From assembly GCA_015680685.1 (NCBI GenBank), contig MNCI01006555.1, positions 401,478 to 465,477 on the forward strand: a stretch of 64,000 nt of DNA, read 5' to 3'. Within the stretch, counting starts at the first letter, position 1. The number at the start of each line of letters is the position of its first letter. The notes below the pieces were generated by a model, which worked only from the letters and a program-made list of their open reading frames with translations, made no database searches and was not told the origin of the DNA. Shown one piece after another: positions 1 through 12,146 of this stretch. This DNA comes from Gnetum montanum (taxonomy: Eukaryota > Streptophyta > Gnetopsida > Gnetales > Gnetaceae). Made by a program: the position numbers and the translations under genes.

Positions 1-419
1 AATGGATTTGATTTTTCCACAATTGTCTTTTTCCCATAGGTGATTCTAAATTTTCCTCAACTTCTTCTACCAATGCTAAAATTTCTTCTTCTTTTATCAA
101 TGTAGTATTTTATGTTAATTCTGATATTGTATATTTACTAATTAACAAGAAAAAATTTGTAACACCTTCTTCTAATGATATTTATGCAATTAAGTTTTTT
201 TACCATCTTTTTTGGTATTTTCATAAGTTGGGCAAGTGTGGATTTGACATTGTTTCATCCACATAGGCTATTAAAAAGCCACGTAAAGCATCATCATAAG
301 TTGTGTTTTGGGCTCTCATAGGCCCCTACAAGGTGTTTCTAGTCATAATCCAACATGTGAGAATTAATTTTAGCACTCTTGATAGTCTTAGAAATACAAA
401 AATTCTAAGTGTCATATAG

Positions 420-1085
420 GTAATGTTGGGTGACATTGACACTAATGTCAACATTACCAACCTTAGTCATCATTACATCACCATATTAAAACTTATCTCT
501 TAGGTCTAGTTTCACCTCCTTCAAACCTCTAGCAACTAATCTACATCAATCTTGAGATGACATGCATCAATTATGATGATTTTTTTAAGCTGTGAGAAAC
601 ATGGGATAACACTTTTTTTAAAGTATCACTAGGTAATGCTAGCATCAATGTCACTTGCCTTAGTTAAATATGTAGCATGCATCATAGGTTTTCATCTTGG
701 CCATTGTTTTGACTCCTTTAGACCTTTGACAATAAGTCTACATTAATCTTGAGATGAAAAACATCAGTTTTGGCCATTTCAGCTAGCTTTGAGAAACATG
801 AAATAGCATAATTTACATAAGTATCATTCAAGTAATGTTGGATGATTCTAATGCTAGTGTTAGCATCATCTACCTTAGCCACCACTACATCACCATAGTA
901 AAACTTGTCACTTGGCTTCAATTTTATCTCTGTCAAACCTTTGATGATTAGTCTACATTAGTCACTAGATGAAAAGATTTAGTTTTGGTAGTTTTGGCAT
1001 GCTACAAGAAACATGAAACAGCATCTCAAATGACACATATTTTCTACACGTGGCTAGGTGACATTGATGCTAGTAATTGTGATAA
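420..1085. repeat. Diverged tandem repeat, about 200-215 bp unit
   Basis: At least three to four diverged copies of one unit follow each other. The phrase 'ctacatYaatcttgagatga' (or a close variant) recurs at 541, 738 and 953, and a 'taatgYt..gtgacattga' phrase recurs at about 421, 634, 833 and 1051. Read on the minus strand one unit is open (718-936) and its neighbours show related but broken translations, so the repeat may once have encoded a roughly 70-residue repeat. No known family was recognised. Confidence 0.6.
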
Positions 1086-1089
1086 GAAT

Positions 1090-2515
1090 TATTGTAATCA
1101 AATTGAAAAGCCCCCTATAAGAAATGAGCTAGGCATCTTACAACCATCAAACTGTTCAAATATTATATCTTTGAATTGAGAGGGAGCTTATAGATTATTA
1201 GAAATTCTAATACCTTGAGTCATGTTTTCACCAAATAGAAGCCAAAATTAAGTACAAAAGATTATGTGGAATAACAGTTAGAAAAGAGGTGGATGTAGCA
1301 TATGTAAAATAGCATATGCATAATGTAACGTAACTAATGTTACATAGAATAGAATATACCAAAAATACATAGCATATATGTAGCCAAGAAAGGAGAAAAG
1401 TGTTAGAGAAAATTAATCTAGAAAATTGAAAATAGATATTACTTATAGATAAGAGAAATAATAGAAAAGGTCTATTGTAGATAGGTATAAGATACAAAAG
1501 ATAAGTTAAAAATTTAAATATAATGAGATAAAATAACTAGGAAAAAACTTGACAAGATGCAACAATAATTTTTGAGTTACAATTATGAGATCAAGGATGA
1601 TTGATGAGGAGTTGTGTTACCTTGGTTCCCTTATTGATGTAGGTACTTGATGAAGATCTCAACCAGAATGACAAGGGCAGTTACATATAAAAAACTAGTA
1701 AAGAAAAAGAAAGGATTAACTCATATCAATGTATGGATCTAGGTCAAATTAAAATCAATATTCATTAGGAGGATAATACAATGGTTATATAATGTGTCAT
1801 TAGGGTGGGTAGAGGAGATCAAAATTTCTAACAAGCTAAAAATTACATAGAGATCCCAAAGCTCATAGAAGTATTTACAAGGGGAATTATTGTAGCAAAA
1901 GAGCTCTTTCTTATTTAAAGATTAACAAATGTTCAATTGATATTTGTAATTAATGACCAATCACTTCCCTCTTATTTAGGGGTATACTCCCATTTATAGG
2001 TTGAAAATACCTCGTAGATCATGAAGAAATGACTCATTAAGGCTCATTGAATCTTTTAGAATGTTCTAAATAGGAGAAATAATGTGCATAGTTGTAGCAT
2101 ATGTTGAAAATACAACTAATGTAAAGAAGTGATATTAGATGTTAAAAGACAAGATTGACGCTAGACATTAAGAACAAAAATTGGCATTGAATATCCATCA
2201 TAGAAATTGTTATAAAAATTGAAGTTAGGATCAATGTAGGAGATGGTGTTGAATGTCAAAACTAGAGCTTGAAAGATGATTAAGGAAAAATGGCACTATA
2301 GTTAATGTGAGACATCATTTTTTATAGACATTGATGATGAAGACTAAGAATAACATTTTTGATGATGTAGAACATTAAAATTGGAACTTTAAAGATAACC
2401 TAAAGTGTAGAAGCCGTAAAATTGTACTTTAAAATCTAACTTATGTAGAAACACCAAAATGGATATAAAGTTATTCCCTTAATAAATACTACTAAAAAGC
2501 TAAAGAATAATTCAT
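1090..2515. other. No recognisable gene
   Basis: AT-rich sequence with stops in every frame. I see no protein family, LTR end or RNA gene here. It may be the far end of the decayed gypsy element whose pol lies at 3.7-6.7 kb, but no boundary could be found. Confidence 0.5.
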
Positions 2516-2579
2516 TAAGAAAAGACACAAGCTACTAGGTACTTTCTAGAAAATTTGAACAAAGTGGAATTATAGGGGA

Positions 2580-3225
2580 GAAAGTCTAGGATATCATCGA
2601 TACACCAACAATAGAGTGCTACATTGGAGAAGTGGGATGTGGCTAGATCCCAAGAAGCATATAAAAAGGTAAGTAAAGCACTTCCTAACCCATTTAATTT
2701 TCTTAATGAGACCCTCACTAATGTAAAGAAAACACTCATTTGAATTCACCAATGTCAAACATGAGAGGAGAGAGAGATAGAGAAAGATAAGGAGAAGATA
2801 GAAAAAAAATTAGAAAATAATAAAATGAGGGAAAAGCATGTTAGGGACATCAAAAATACACCAATGGTAGGATGTTGTGTCATAAAAGTAGTACATGTTT
2901 AGATCCCTAGAACTAAACTCTTTTTTACCTCACTCATATGAATATGCACATTCCTCAAGCCACTCTACACTCAACACTCCCTTACTATATCGAGACAGAG
3001 ATACTTTTTTAATCTTACTAATGCTAAATATAGAGAGAAATGAGAATAGATAATGACAAGAGATGAAAAGAAAAAAGATAAATATATCATAAGAAAGCAT
3101 AAATTATAGTGTACAAAAATATAGATAAAAAGAGAAAGGAAAGTAAAGAGGATATCACCAGTACACCAATCATGAGGATAGTGTAATGCTATAGAAGTGG
3201 GTCATGGCTAGATCCTACACACTAT
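2580..3225. repeat. Three diverged tandem copies, about 255-305 bp apart
   Basis: A block of the form 'gg(a)YatcaYc.atacaccaa....gtgcta....agaagtgg.....ggctagatcc' occurs near 2590-2652, 2844-2907 and 3149-3215. The copies are separated by purine-rich spacers (gagagagagatagagaaag). The pattern suggests an old tandem array, possibly part of a retroelement LTR or untranslated region. No coding function is visible. Confidence 0.5.
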
Positions 3226-3744
3226 ATGGATGAAAAGGATAATATATATATGTTAGTGAAATAGTAACCCTCTCTATCTCACTTAATAATATGCTCAGTC
3301 ACATCTTGAAATGAAGCAATGAGATATTAAGTCTCTCTAAAACCTCATGATTATGCTAGGCACATAGAAGAGAACAGGATAAATAGTATAGAAAAATATA
3401 AAGAAACTAGCTAGAGAATAGTAGAATATGAGATGGAAAGAAGGAGTAGTAAGTGAATTAGTGAAAAATAAAATGGGATCTATAGAAAACTTGTTATCTC
3501 AACATAGTATTTGTTCTATCATGGTAAAGAAAAGTTGATGAAAAATAAACTATCATGGGGAGAATATGTGGTTGGTTTGAAATAGTCAGTAGCTATAATA
3601 GAATAGCTTACTACATCTAATAGCAATTTAGAAAGCTTTTATTAATAGGATCTATAAATTAACATCCTTCTAGATCAAAAAAATGTAGGTACCATTTTGC
3701 AAAGATTGAACCATCAGAAAAGCATCTTGCTAGTTGGAGGAGAA

Positions 3745-4880
3745 CTTTGTATCTTTGGAGCTTAGAAAATAGTGAAGGATCCGATTACCTTCATGAATTT
3801 CTCTAATTTTGATGTATTTAGAATGATGACATTGACTATGTTCTTGATCTCCATGTAGATGTTAGATATTAGCTTACCATTATTTTTCAAGGAGATCCAA
3901 CTCAATGCATTGCATGTCGTTATTTTGATTTGAACACAAATCATGCATAGTAACATGAAGAGGTGGGATATAAAGCTTAATTGATAAGATTTTCTTGAAA
4001 CCATAGGTTAGAATATATGGGGTATGACTAGTAGCTATATGAAAGGTAGCATGATAGACTTAAAAAACATGAAATAGTTATATGTGCCAATTACGTTAGG
4101 TCTTATTGAGTATGGTATGAAAAAAATGGATGAGATTCTTGTTAGTGGACTCATCTTGACCATTAGATTAATGATAATAAGATGATAAAAATGATTGGAT
4201 AATGTGATGTATGAAGGAAAAGTTAGCTACCTTATTACTTTTGAATTAAGGTCCATTGTTAGTTACAATTTAGAGAGGTACATCAAAGCAAATTATGATA
4301 TGGTAAAGAATGAAATGAAAAATAAAGCATGATTTTGTGAAATGTAAAGAAATAACTTTTACATAGTTAGTAAAATATTTCATAGTAGGTAAAATAAATT
4401 AGTGCTTAATAGATAAAGAAGGATTAATAGAACTAATAAGATCTAGACCTCATTTTTAAAAAAGATCATGTAATCTAGGGCATATTAAGTTCTTATGAAG
4501 GAAAATAGATAAGTGATGCATGTCTTTGGCAAGTATCACATATTTTAATGAAATTATAAGCATATTTAGCTAAGGTTAACCACAAATAGCCTAAAGAGAT
4601 AATACAAGCAAACAAAAATCATGATTCTGAGTATCCACCACAAACTTCTAAATGAACTTGATTAAGGACTATATTAGATTTAGCTAGATTAAGATAATGT
4701 AAAAGAACTTTAATAGAAGAAAATTAATATAAAATATATGAATGTACTAATCAGAAGTGTTGACTAGATTTATGTAAAGCATCTTTTTGAGGATTCATCA
4801 AGTGATTAGATGTTTCTCTAAATGTAAGATAATGAATAGGGTCAACATATTACAATTTTTTTATCATTTATGTTGATAAC
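3745..4880 (-). pseudogene. Ty3/gypsy integrase remnant (Tat-like element)
   Basis: Minus-strand translation, with frameshifts and stops, follows the order of a gypsy integrase. There is a degraded HHCC zinc segment (about 4480-4650), then GLDLISSINP at the first catalytic aspartate (about 4437), then LTNNGP where TDNGP is expected, then a segment matching NGQxESTNK with its glutamate, and finally a YxLTYG-like motif near 3960. The second catalytic Asp has become Asn, so the enzyme is dead even apart from the stops. Its position downstream of RT and RNase H on the same strand is the usual gypsy gene order. No chromodomain is seen, which fits the Tat/Athila clade. Family call by motif, not by search. 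Confidence 0.75.
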
Positions 4881-4959
4881 ATTAATTGAGATACTAAAAG
4901 ATTGTGTAATATGTATTAAGAAAATATATTACACAAGTTAATCTTGCATGATAGATGGA

Positions 4960-5473
4960 TCATCATGAATTAAAAATGTTACCAAAGCATCTGCCACTAT
5001 GTTTTTTAGACATGAAATATGACTTAAGGTAGAAGAGAAGAAAGATGTAATAAGTTCTTTAGCCACTTCTAGATAAGGAACAAGGTGAGAAGATTTAAAG
5101 TCATGTTTGCCATTAACTTGGTTTATGATGAGCTAAGAGTGACCATAAATAGTAATGGTTTAAACTTGATTATGTAAGGCTAGCAAGAGAGATTTATTAG
5201 AGTATCGCATATAGCTAAATTGATAATGCATGGAAAATCAATCTTGTAAGCATTCTAGGGAATTTGTTTAGTAGATAGAATAAGAACATAAGATAAACTA
5301 GATTTGAAAGAAGTATGAGCTCCATCAAAATAAATGATAGTATTTGAATTCTTCATTTTATCATATAAGCTATGAACAACATTATTAGATTTAGAAGGAG
5401 AGATAAGGTTAGCTATGGCTTGATCTTTGATAGAGTGTTGAGATAAAAAGCAAAGATCAAACTCAATGAACAA
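4960..5473 (-). pseudogene. Second RNase H domain of the same gypsy element
   Basis: An open stretch at 5255-5473 ends the first RNase H (SQHSIKDQAIANL, corresponding to the family phrase 'QKAIKGQ..AD.LA') and runs into a second RNase H opening with YFDGAHT, the usual 'YFDGA' start with its catalytic Asp. Further down the minus strand LIINQVNG and NIVADAL match the core and the C-terminal 'N..ADALA' motif. A tandem second RNase H next to integrase is characteristic of the Tat/Ogre lineage of Ty3/gypsy. Stops and frameshifts break the rest. Confidence 0.75.
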
Positions 5474-5479
5474 AGGCTT

Positions 5480-6700
5480 TCAATGGGCTAAGTAATGATT
5501 ATCAAAAGGATTATTAGTGATTATCTTAAGAATGTAATCTTTGCAAATAACAAATACACTAATATTTAAAAGATGGTACCTCCACTTTTTAAGAGCAAAG
5601 AAAAGACTTAGACAAGAATTTTCAATGTGGGAATATCTATTTACAAATAGGATGAGATATGTAATATATAAGAAGATCACCTCCATCTTCTCACATTCAG
5701 AAATCATGGCTAATATGTAATGATTAGACATAGAAAGGTAGAAATTAAAATATTGGTTAAATTGCAAAGGATGTAAAATGGAAAGAGTGATCAAAATTTC
5801 CTTGATAGAGTTGATGTTCTTTTGACACTTTTCATCCCAAATGAAAGCATTTTATTTGCATAATAAATGGGTTAAAGGGTAAAGATGATCAACGAGGTTA
5901 GAAATAAAGTAGTGTATCGATTAAAGATGACCTTGTAAGATACACATGTTCAAGATGTTTTTACATAATGAAAGATCAAGAATAGTTTTAAATTTTTTAG
6001 GGTCAATTGTTATATCATCTTGAGATATAAGGTAATCTAACATCATACTTATAAGAACCTTAGAGGTGCATTTCTTGGAATTTGGATGAAGGTTGAATTT
6101 TTCACAATGGGTTAAGACTTAATCTAAGTCAAAAGCATGGTCAAATGATAAAATAGATTTGATGATAAAATCATCAACATAGTTATTAATTATTTTGAAC
6201 ATAATATCATTAAAGATAAAAGTCAAAGCTCATTGGTATGTATCTCTAGTATTCTTGAGTTCAAAGAACATTTTTGGGTAGAAAAATGTTACTTAAGGAG
6301 GGATAAAAAGGATATATTACTATGCTCTAGATTTGATTGTAATTAGAAAACACATTCATAAAGGATAAAAAATCATGAATAACTATTGAGTCTATAAGAT
6401 GATCAATACTTGATAGAGGAAATCACTTTAAGTGTGACCTTTTTAAGTTTTCAAAAGTTAATGCATATACAAATGATACCATTCTTCTTGGAAACTACAG
6501 CCATGTTGGAAACCAAATTAGAATAGTCAATAGGATTTATAAATCCAACATTATAAAGCCTAGTAATATTTTATTTTATATTAATGTCTATAGTTGGATG
6601 AATATTCCTAAAATTTTATTTAATAGGTTTAGAACCTTATTTCAAAATAATGTTGTGGTACTAGCCTTAGATCTAGAATAGACATATCAGTATATCCCTA
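5480..6700 (-). pseudogene. Ty3/gypsy reverse transcriptase and RNase H remnant
   Basis: Read on the minus strand, RT motifs appear in order: GFINPIDYSNLVSN (about 6500-6545), KKNGIICICINF, LSSIDHLIDSI, the catalytic box as NNYVDDF (about 6180; the YVDD core is intact), then the palm/connection with DPKKFK and a cysteine-poor connection region, then RNase H (5480-5794 is open). The many stops are mostly TAA/TAG where Gln or Lys is expected. This is a long-dead autonomous gypsy copy. It shares strand and order with the RNase H and integrase remnants at lower coordinates. Confidence 0.8.
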
Positions 6701-8505
6701 AGCAAAAGTAATCAAGTGATTTGTAGAGTTTCTAAGATAGCTTCTTGAATATTTTTCCAAAAGAGCACTATGTTTGATTGTATTTAGGTTACCTTTATTA
6801 TTTAGTATATGTAGGTTAATTAAGTGATCATTGTTAAAAAGGGCTCTCAATCAATGAAGGAGAGATCTAACTAGGAAAATAACTTATCCTTAGTAATGTC
6901 TAAAAAATTTATAAGAGAAGTCAAGCTTGGTTTATAGTTAATGAATAGTAGGTCTAGGCTTTAAAATACCTAATTTGTAGGATAGTCTAATACCAAAGAT
7001 AGAAGTAGAGTTATTGGACAAGCATTCAAGTTTACCTAGACTAACTTAAAATAGTTAGACTCTAGAAGAGCTTTAAGAAAGAAATGATGTAAAAGATCAA
7101 AACAAGATAATGTCAAAATGTATGCATCAAAATTTATAAAATGTTTCAAAAGCAGACATTATTTCAATGGGTTAGATAAGAAATAAAAAATAAGAGTTTA
7201 ACATAACAAGTTTCATTTTTAATAGAGTAAACTAGCAAATGATGTGAGAGTAGAGCTAAAAGAGACAAAAGTAGAAAATGACAAAGAAGTAATGACAAGT
7301 GATAATAGTAGTAGGAATGGGTCAAGAGATGGAACTAGCAATAGTAGAGAATTTTTCCAAATCTACATTCTCCCTCCTAGAGCTCAGATGTAGGTAACAT
7401 GAACCTTGTTAGGAATTTGGGCTAGAGTTTAACATTATTTTTGCATAGGTTAATATAGCAATGATTTTAGTTTTTGAATTTCTCAATAACGTTTGGTAGT
7501 AGATGTCATGGTAGGCTTAATTTGGGTAGAATTTAATAGTTTGTTAAGTTCATAGAGCATAGATTTATATCAAAAGTTAAATTTTATTATAGTAACTAGA
7601 AACCCCTTCATGGTATCTTAGTTTCAATGGTTTGTTCGATTTTACTTAAATCTATGTTAAAAATTGAAATGCATGTTTGTGCATATTGTTGTTTGTGATT
7701 TGTTGATATAAAACATACTATTTTTCCAAGGTTGTAATATGTTTATCATGTAAATGTTGGCATGGAGATGATTTTTATCACTATTTTGAGTAATAGTAAT
7801 GCAAGGGCCACTATGGTAGAGAAATCTAGAAGTTCCAAATAATTTAAAGCTAGATTTTTTTAGTGCTTTAACTTTAGCAAGTAGCCACGAGAATGTCGTA
7901 ACATTTACAGGGTGAAATTTAAAACTATTCTTGTGGATTTTTAAGAGAATAGGAATTTGGAGGTTTTATCAATATAGAACACAATGTGAAATTATCACAA
8001 TTATATACAATTCACTTTGTATAGAGTGTTAAGTCTTAGTGATGTATTTTATCTTAACGATCAACATGCTAGATCAATGATATGGATAGTTATAAATTTT
8101 AATGCAAAACATCATGATGTTGTAATGTTTAATTTGAAACTAATTTTCTTCACACCAATGTAAGATGTTGAGAAAGTTTTAACATGAGCATTGATGCAAG
8201 GCATCAAAAAATTAATGTCAAACTAAGTTGTGCTTAGGTGATGATTTTTGAAGTTTAAATGTAAAAAGTAGTTTTCAAGATAGAAGTTAGAGGAAAGGAG
8301 TTTTGATGTGTAATGTCAAAGTAATGCAATATTTATACTGAGAGACTAACTTCTGAAGCAATGTCTAATATAAATATTATTTATTATTAACCATTGGAAG
8401 AAATAGTATACAAAACTATATCTTTGATGTGATTGATAGCTAACTTTACTAACTATAGCTAACTATTTTTAAGCACTATACTAACTATTGTGTGATGATT
8501 ATTGT
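6701..8505. other. Upstream part of decayed gypsy element; no clear domains
   Basis: By position this should hold gag and protease of the minus-strand gypsy element, but I could not read a convincing motif. The stretch from about 8050 to 8340 has the look of a non-coding LTR or leader. The last bases (8480-8505) are a pyrimidine-poor but plausible 3' splice site ending in 'ttattgtag' ahead of the exon-like sequence that starts at 8506. Confidence 0.4.
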
Positions 8506-8674
8506 AGCCCAAATAAGCCTTGATTATGTTAAGTTCATTAATCTGACTGAACTACCAAAGAAGTTTAAGGTCAGATCTACCAGTGAGGCATAGAGTCCCT
8601 AAAAGTGATTTTTTGAAGGAGAAGGTGTAAAGTATTTTAATAAGTTTAACAACACAAGGAATGTATGTACTTTA
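8506..8674 (+). pseudogene. Exon-like remnant of unknown gene, 5' part (cut by copia I)
   Basis: After a candidate 3' splice site (ttattgtag), the plus strand reads well in one frame (AQISLDYVKFINL at the start, then FFEGEGVKYFNKFNN). The few in-frame stops are TAG, TAA or TGA at places where Gln or Arg codons would fit. The reading continues in the same frame across the copia I insertion at 37500 (VCTL | VV.P.SIPIIVW). Reading continuity over a 28.8-kb insertion is the main support that this was one exon. The protein family was not recognised. It could be a host gene or part of an old transposon gene with introns. Confidence 0.4.
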
Positions 8675-9058
8675 TGAGAATTGAAAACTTAGAAGAGGGG
8701 TTGAATAAGTTCTATAATTTAAAATAACTATAGTTACAAAAAATCACATAAAATTTCCCAACTTGGGTACCTTCATGCTCGGAGGGTAGAATCCTTGCAC
8801 ACATCTAGATTTTGTTCCTTAGAAAAATGTGGTTTAGAAGGAATCACAAATTCTACAAAGTTTGAGCTATCGTCTAGAGTGTTTCATCGCTACGAACACA
8901 CTTAAGCTTAAAATGTGGTTTTAAGGATCTCACAACTTTTATAAAATATAAACTATGCATTGTAGTGCTTTGTCATTGTAAAACCACTCAACCCTGTAAG
9001 GTTTTAACAAGCTTAACAAAGATGCCTTCTTTCAAGAAGCACATTAATCCTTCATAGC
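8675..9058 (-). repeat. Copia I 3' LTR, first part
   Basis: Matches the start of the other copia LTRs at 36458, 38457 and 50329 ('gaacttagaag.gg.ttgaataa' followed by 'ttaaaatagct' and 'ggtacct..atgctcg.agggtagaatcc'). It breaks off exactly where gypsy A begins, at '...cttcatagc', and resumes at 16169 with 'ttataagaaag'. The uninterrupted relatives at 36860 and 38860 show the two parts joined. Confidence 0.88.
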
Positions 9059-9867
9059 TGATGAGTGGCAAGATACCTCTACACTCAACCATACGAATAC
9101 GAGCATAGCACACGTGATCTGGTCAAACTCCGCAGACTAAGTGCCTACACACCTCATGGAACACTTAGGGTTAATTATTCATTATCTTCCTAGACTTACT
9201 TGTAATTGTCACGGTGTATGGTTAAGTAAGTATGAGGTATATGATTTTTATAGTTTTTATGTTTTATCTCCTATGCTAACAAGGTGAAGGGTTGAGAAAC
9301 TAATTACTAACTTTAAATAATGAACTAAGTCTAAATTACCTAGCATCAGCATCCATTCCTACTTACCGTACATACCCTGAATCGATGCAACCGTGGCTAC
9401 CAAATGCTAGTCGTTGCTAGGATCACCACGCATAACGCACGTGCTTGAAGTGGTCATACTGAGGCACTTAACTAGGAGAGAAGGGTTGAGAGAGAAAGTA
9501 GTAAATAATAGGTAATAAATAACAGTAAATAAAATCCTAATTAGCCTATTCCATGCACTACAAGGTTTATCCAAGAAGCTCATCTTTATTTTCATACACA
9601 AACTTGTGTTCATGTACAATGTTTGCTCGAATAAAGATACGTTCACTTTAGTAATCCTACTGCGGGCACATGGAAAATATTTTATCTCTGGAGTGATCAG
9701 TCTGCCAGAGTTTCCCTACTGTCTAACCTAGGATGAGGAAACAAGGGAGAGCCGCCTCTTATTTATAGATATGATAGCACACCTCGATATCGTGTATGCG
9801 ATATCGCAGGGGAAGACGCGATATTGCGACGGCCACAATATCGCATATGCGATATCACATCCCATCA
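9059..9867 (-). repeat. Gypsy A 3' LTR
   Basis: Pairs with 15341-16163. Contains, in minus orientation, five decamers of the GCGATATCGC palindrome family (about 9784-9862), a TATA box (cttatttatag on the plus strand, 9758-9768) and an open stretch 9407-9646 that is simply LTR sequence, repeated in every LTR of the family and not a gene. Confidence 0.93.
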
Positions 9868-9877
9868 TACCCCCTAA
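9868..9877 (-). other. Gypsy A polypurine tract
   Basis: Minus-strand TTAGGGGGTA lies directly next to the 3' LTR. The same GGGGGTA is found next to the 3' LTRs of gypsy B (33682-33688) and C, which supports its role as plus-strand primer. Confidence 0.75.
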
Positions 9878-11870
9878 CTAAATGAAAACTCATCCTCGAG
9901 TTCTTTACAATAATATCAGGAAGGTATGGGATTATTGACTCAATGGAACTAATGGGTTGACATGTGAATAGATCATCATTACAAGACTTGACAAAACTAG
10001 TGTTCATGACAACAAGAGTGAAAACCTTATTACATTAACATTAGGCCTTAGTTGGTAGCTGAGAGAGAAGAGAGAAAGAAGTGTTGTTGTTGCCAATGCC
10101 AAGATTGCGCCTTTCGTTGTCCATCCGTAAGTGCACCATCAATCTTGCTCCTTGCATAGCTAATTCAGTGTTGCTCTGTTCCAAGCGTTCCTTCCAAATC
10201 CCTTTCATTGTTGCATGATTACCATTTGCACACACAACATAATCGTATATTAGCAAGGGTAAATGAATCATCATGTAATTAATACCTTGCTTCGGTGAAA
10301 GGTCTATTGGATGAGTTTTCGTATGGCCGATACGAATCTAGAGATATATTAATGATGAATACCAAAGGTGTAGGGGTTAGGAGAAAATTTAAAAAATCAA
10401 GGCTAGGAGAAAATCGAAAAAATCGGGCCCTGTACCCCCATGACTAATCGCGAACCTCAGATAGCGTTAGAATGAAGAAAGAGAGAGGAACAAGAAAGAT
10501 GAGGAAAAAGAGACAATTATAGCATTGATGAAATGGATGTTGAGATGGAAATGAACAAAGTAAAAATAATTGCAATAATGTTAGGGGAAGGAATTTAACT
10601 AGTGCCCCAAATAGGAATGTCAGTGGGTCCTCCCCAAAGTCGGATCATGCCCTTAATGCCCTGACAAACCCACATTCAAAGAGTCCGTAAGCTCTAGGAA
10701 TGTCATGTGGAACAAGAGCTAAAGTCTTAACCACAAGAATTTACCAAAAAGAAAAACAATGTATCTACCAAAATATACACTAATGTTACAATCGGCAATG
10801 AGATGAACAATGGAGAGAAGGATGGAGAGAAGAGAATGGAATGGAATCCCAAGAACAAGGTGGTGTACAGCCCCTTGTGTGTTTCATGATTAATGTGACT
10901 TGGCAAATCTCATTCCAACTCTGTCCTCAAACCAACCACATCCAGTGACTTCACATCAATGCATCCAGTTAATCCATCCCCTTGAATAACAAGAATGCTT
11001 CCCCCAAGAGTCACCACCATTTCAATGAAACAAGGAGGAGAGAATGGGAAGCAAGAAGGGCCTTTGTTAGAGGAAATATTTTTGGTTCCATAACTAGTGC
11101 TTGTAGCCCAAGGGATTATTTGTCTAAGGGGTGTGCTTTGAATTCTCACTTTTTATTTGTTTTTGTGTTTTGTGTTTTTATGCATGAGAACCACACCATG
11201 CAAATACTTCTTATTTTTATTGTCTCAGCTTCTGATAATTGGGTAACATCGGAATGGCAAGAAAACTCAAGAAGAAAACATCCAAGCATCCAAGAGAATG
11301 GCCAACACAAAAGCATCAAGTTCCCTTGAAGTCACACCCTTGTCAAACCTTGAGTCCTTCCTTAGTTTGAGAAATGCCGAGTCATTGCTTCGTTAAAGTT
11401 CTTATTATGAAAGGGATTGTACATTTCCAAGCTGAGAGAGATCATAGAAACTAGTGGATGGATGGATGAAGTGAACTCATTGCCTGCCATATCAAAAGAA
11501 ACATACCTTGGTATCAACATCATGACTTAAAGGTAAAAGCCAAACATTAGCAATCAATATGAAAATAGTTCATACCATTGCGAAGAAAAATTATTGGGTG
11601 ACAAACTTACACAGTGGATCACACACACACACACACACAAAATGGAAAAGTATAATGACGTTGAAAAACAAAAACAAGAAAAGTTAAAAGAAATTTGTAA
11701 AACAAAAACAAGAAAATTTAAAGAAAGTTGTAAAAAAAAAAAAAGAAAAGTTAAAGAAATTTGTAAAACAAAAATGTGTAAGACAAAAACATGTAAAACA
11801 AAAACATGCAAAACAAAAATGTATAAAACAAAAACTAAAAAGAACTGAGGGCCTCCAATGATTAGCATAG
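9878..11870 (-). other. Gypsy A 3' untranslated region
   Basis: Non-coding internal sequence between the last coding remnant and the 3' LTR. It is collinear with 31800-33675 of gypsy B and 47100-48830 of gypsy C (shared phrases such as 'ctacggactctttgaatg' and 'catgtgaatagatcatcattaca'). Open frames at 10041-10274, 10910-11149 and 10982-11329 are not conserved between copies and are rejected as genes. Confidence 0.7.
11600..11835. repeat. A-rich minisatellite of about 17 bp in gypsy A
   Basis: Repeated 'aacaaaaacatgtaaaac' units with a short (ca)n run at 11619-11639. The equivalent place in gypsy C (46893-47060) carries an expanded array and gypsy B (31834-31900) a short one. The Lys/Thr/Cys-rich frame across it is a repeat artefact. 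Confidence 0.8.
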
Positions 11871-12146
11871 GTGGCCATCTCCCCCATGATTGAATTGTAA
11901 GGGAGAGATCTGAAATGATGAGTGCCTATTTGAATTTCGTAAAAGTGCCCAACTTCTCCTTGCTGATGTCCTCAGATTAAGGGGTGGAAGTTGGCGATGC
12001 TCATGCTCGAATGTGTCTATGCCTTCATTGTTAACATGAGTTGTACTCCCAGTTTGTTCCATGCATATTAAGTTGCTCTTTCTAGTAGCTATCAACCACG
12101 AGGTGTCTACTACTAGTGTGGTTGCTACATACATGCACCTTTGAAT

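Noticed and set aside
9407-9646. Conserved open frame (FEQTLYMNTSLCMKIKMSFLDKP-like) repeated at 15754-15996, 43135-43323 and 49089-49382
   Set aside because: It lies in every gypsy LTR and is conserved because the LTR is; it varies freely in length and has no family features.
11594-11848. Lys/Thr/Cys-rich open frame
   Set aside because: Pure translation of the 17-bp A-rich minisatellite; the opposite-strand Phe-rich frames are equally open.
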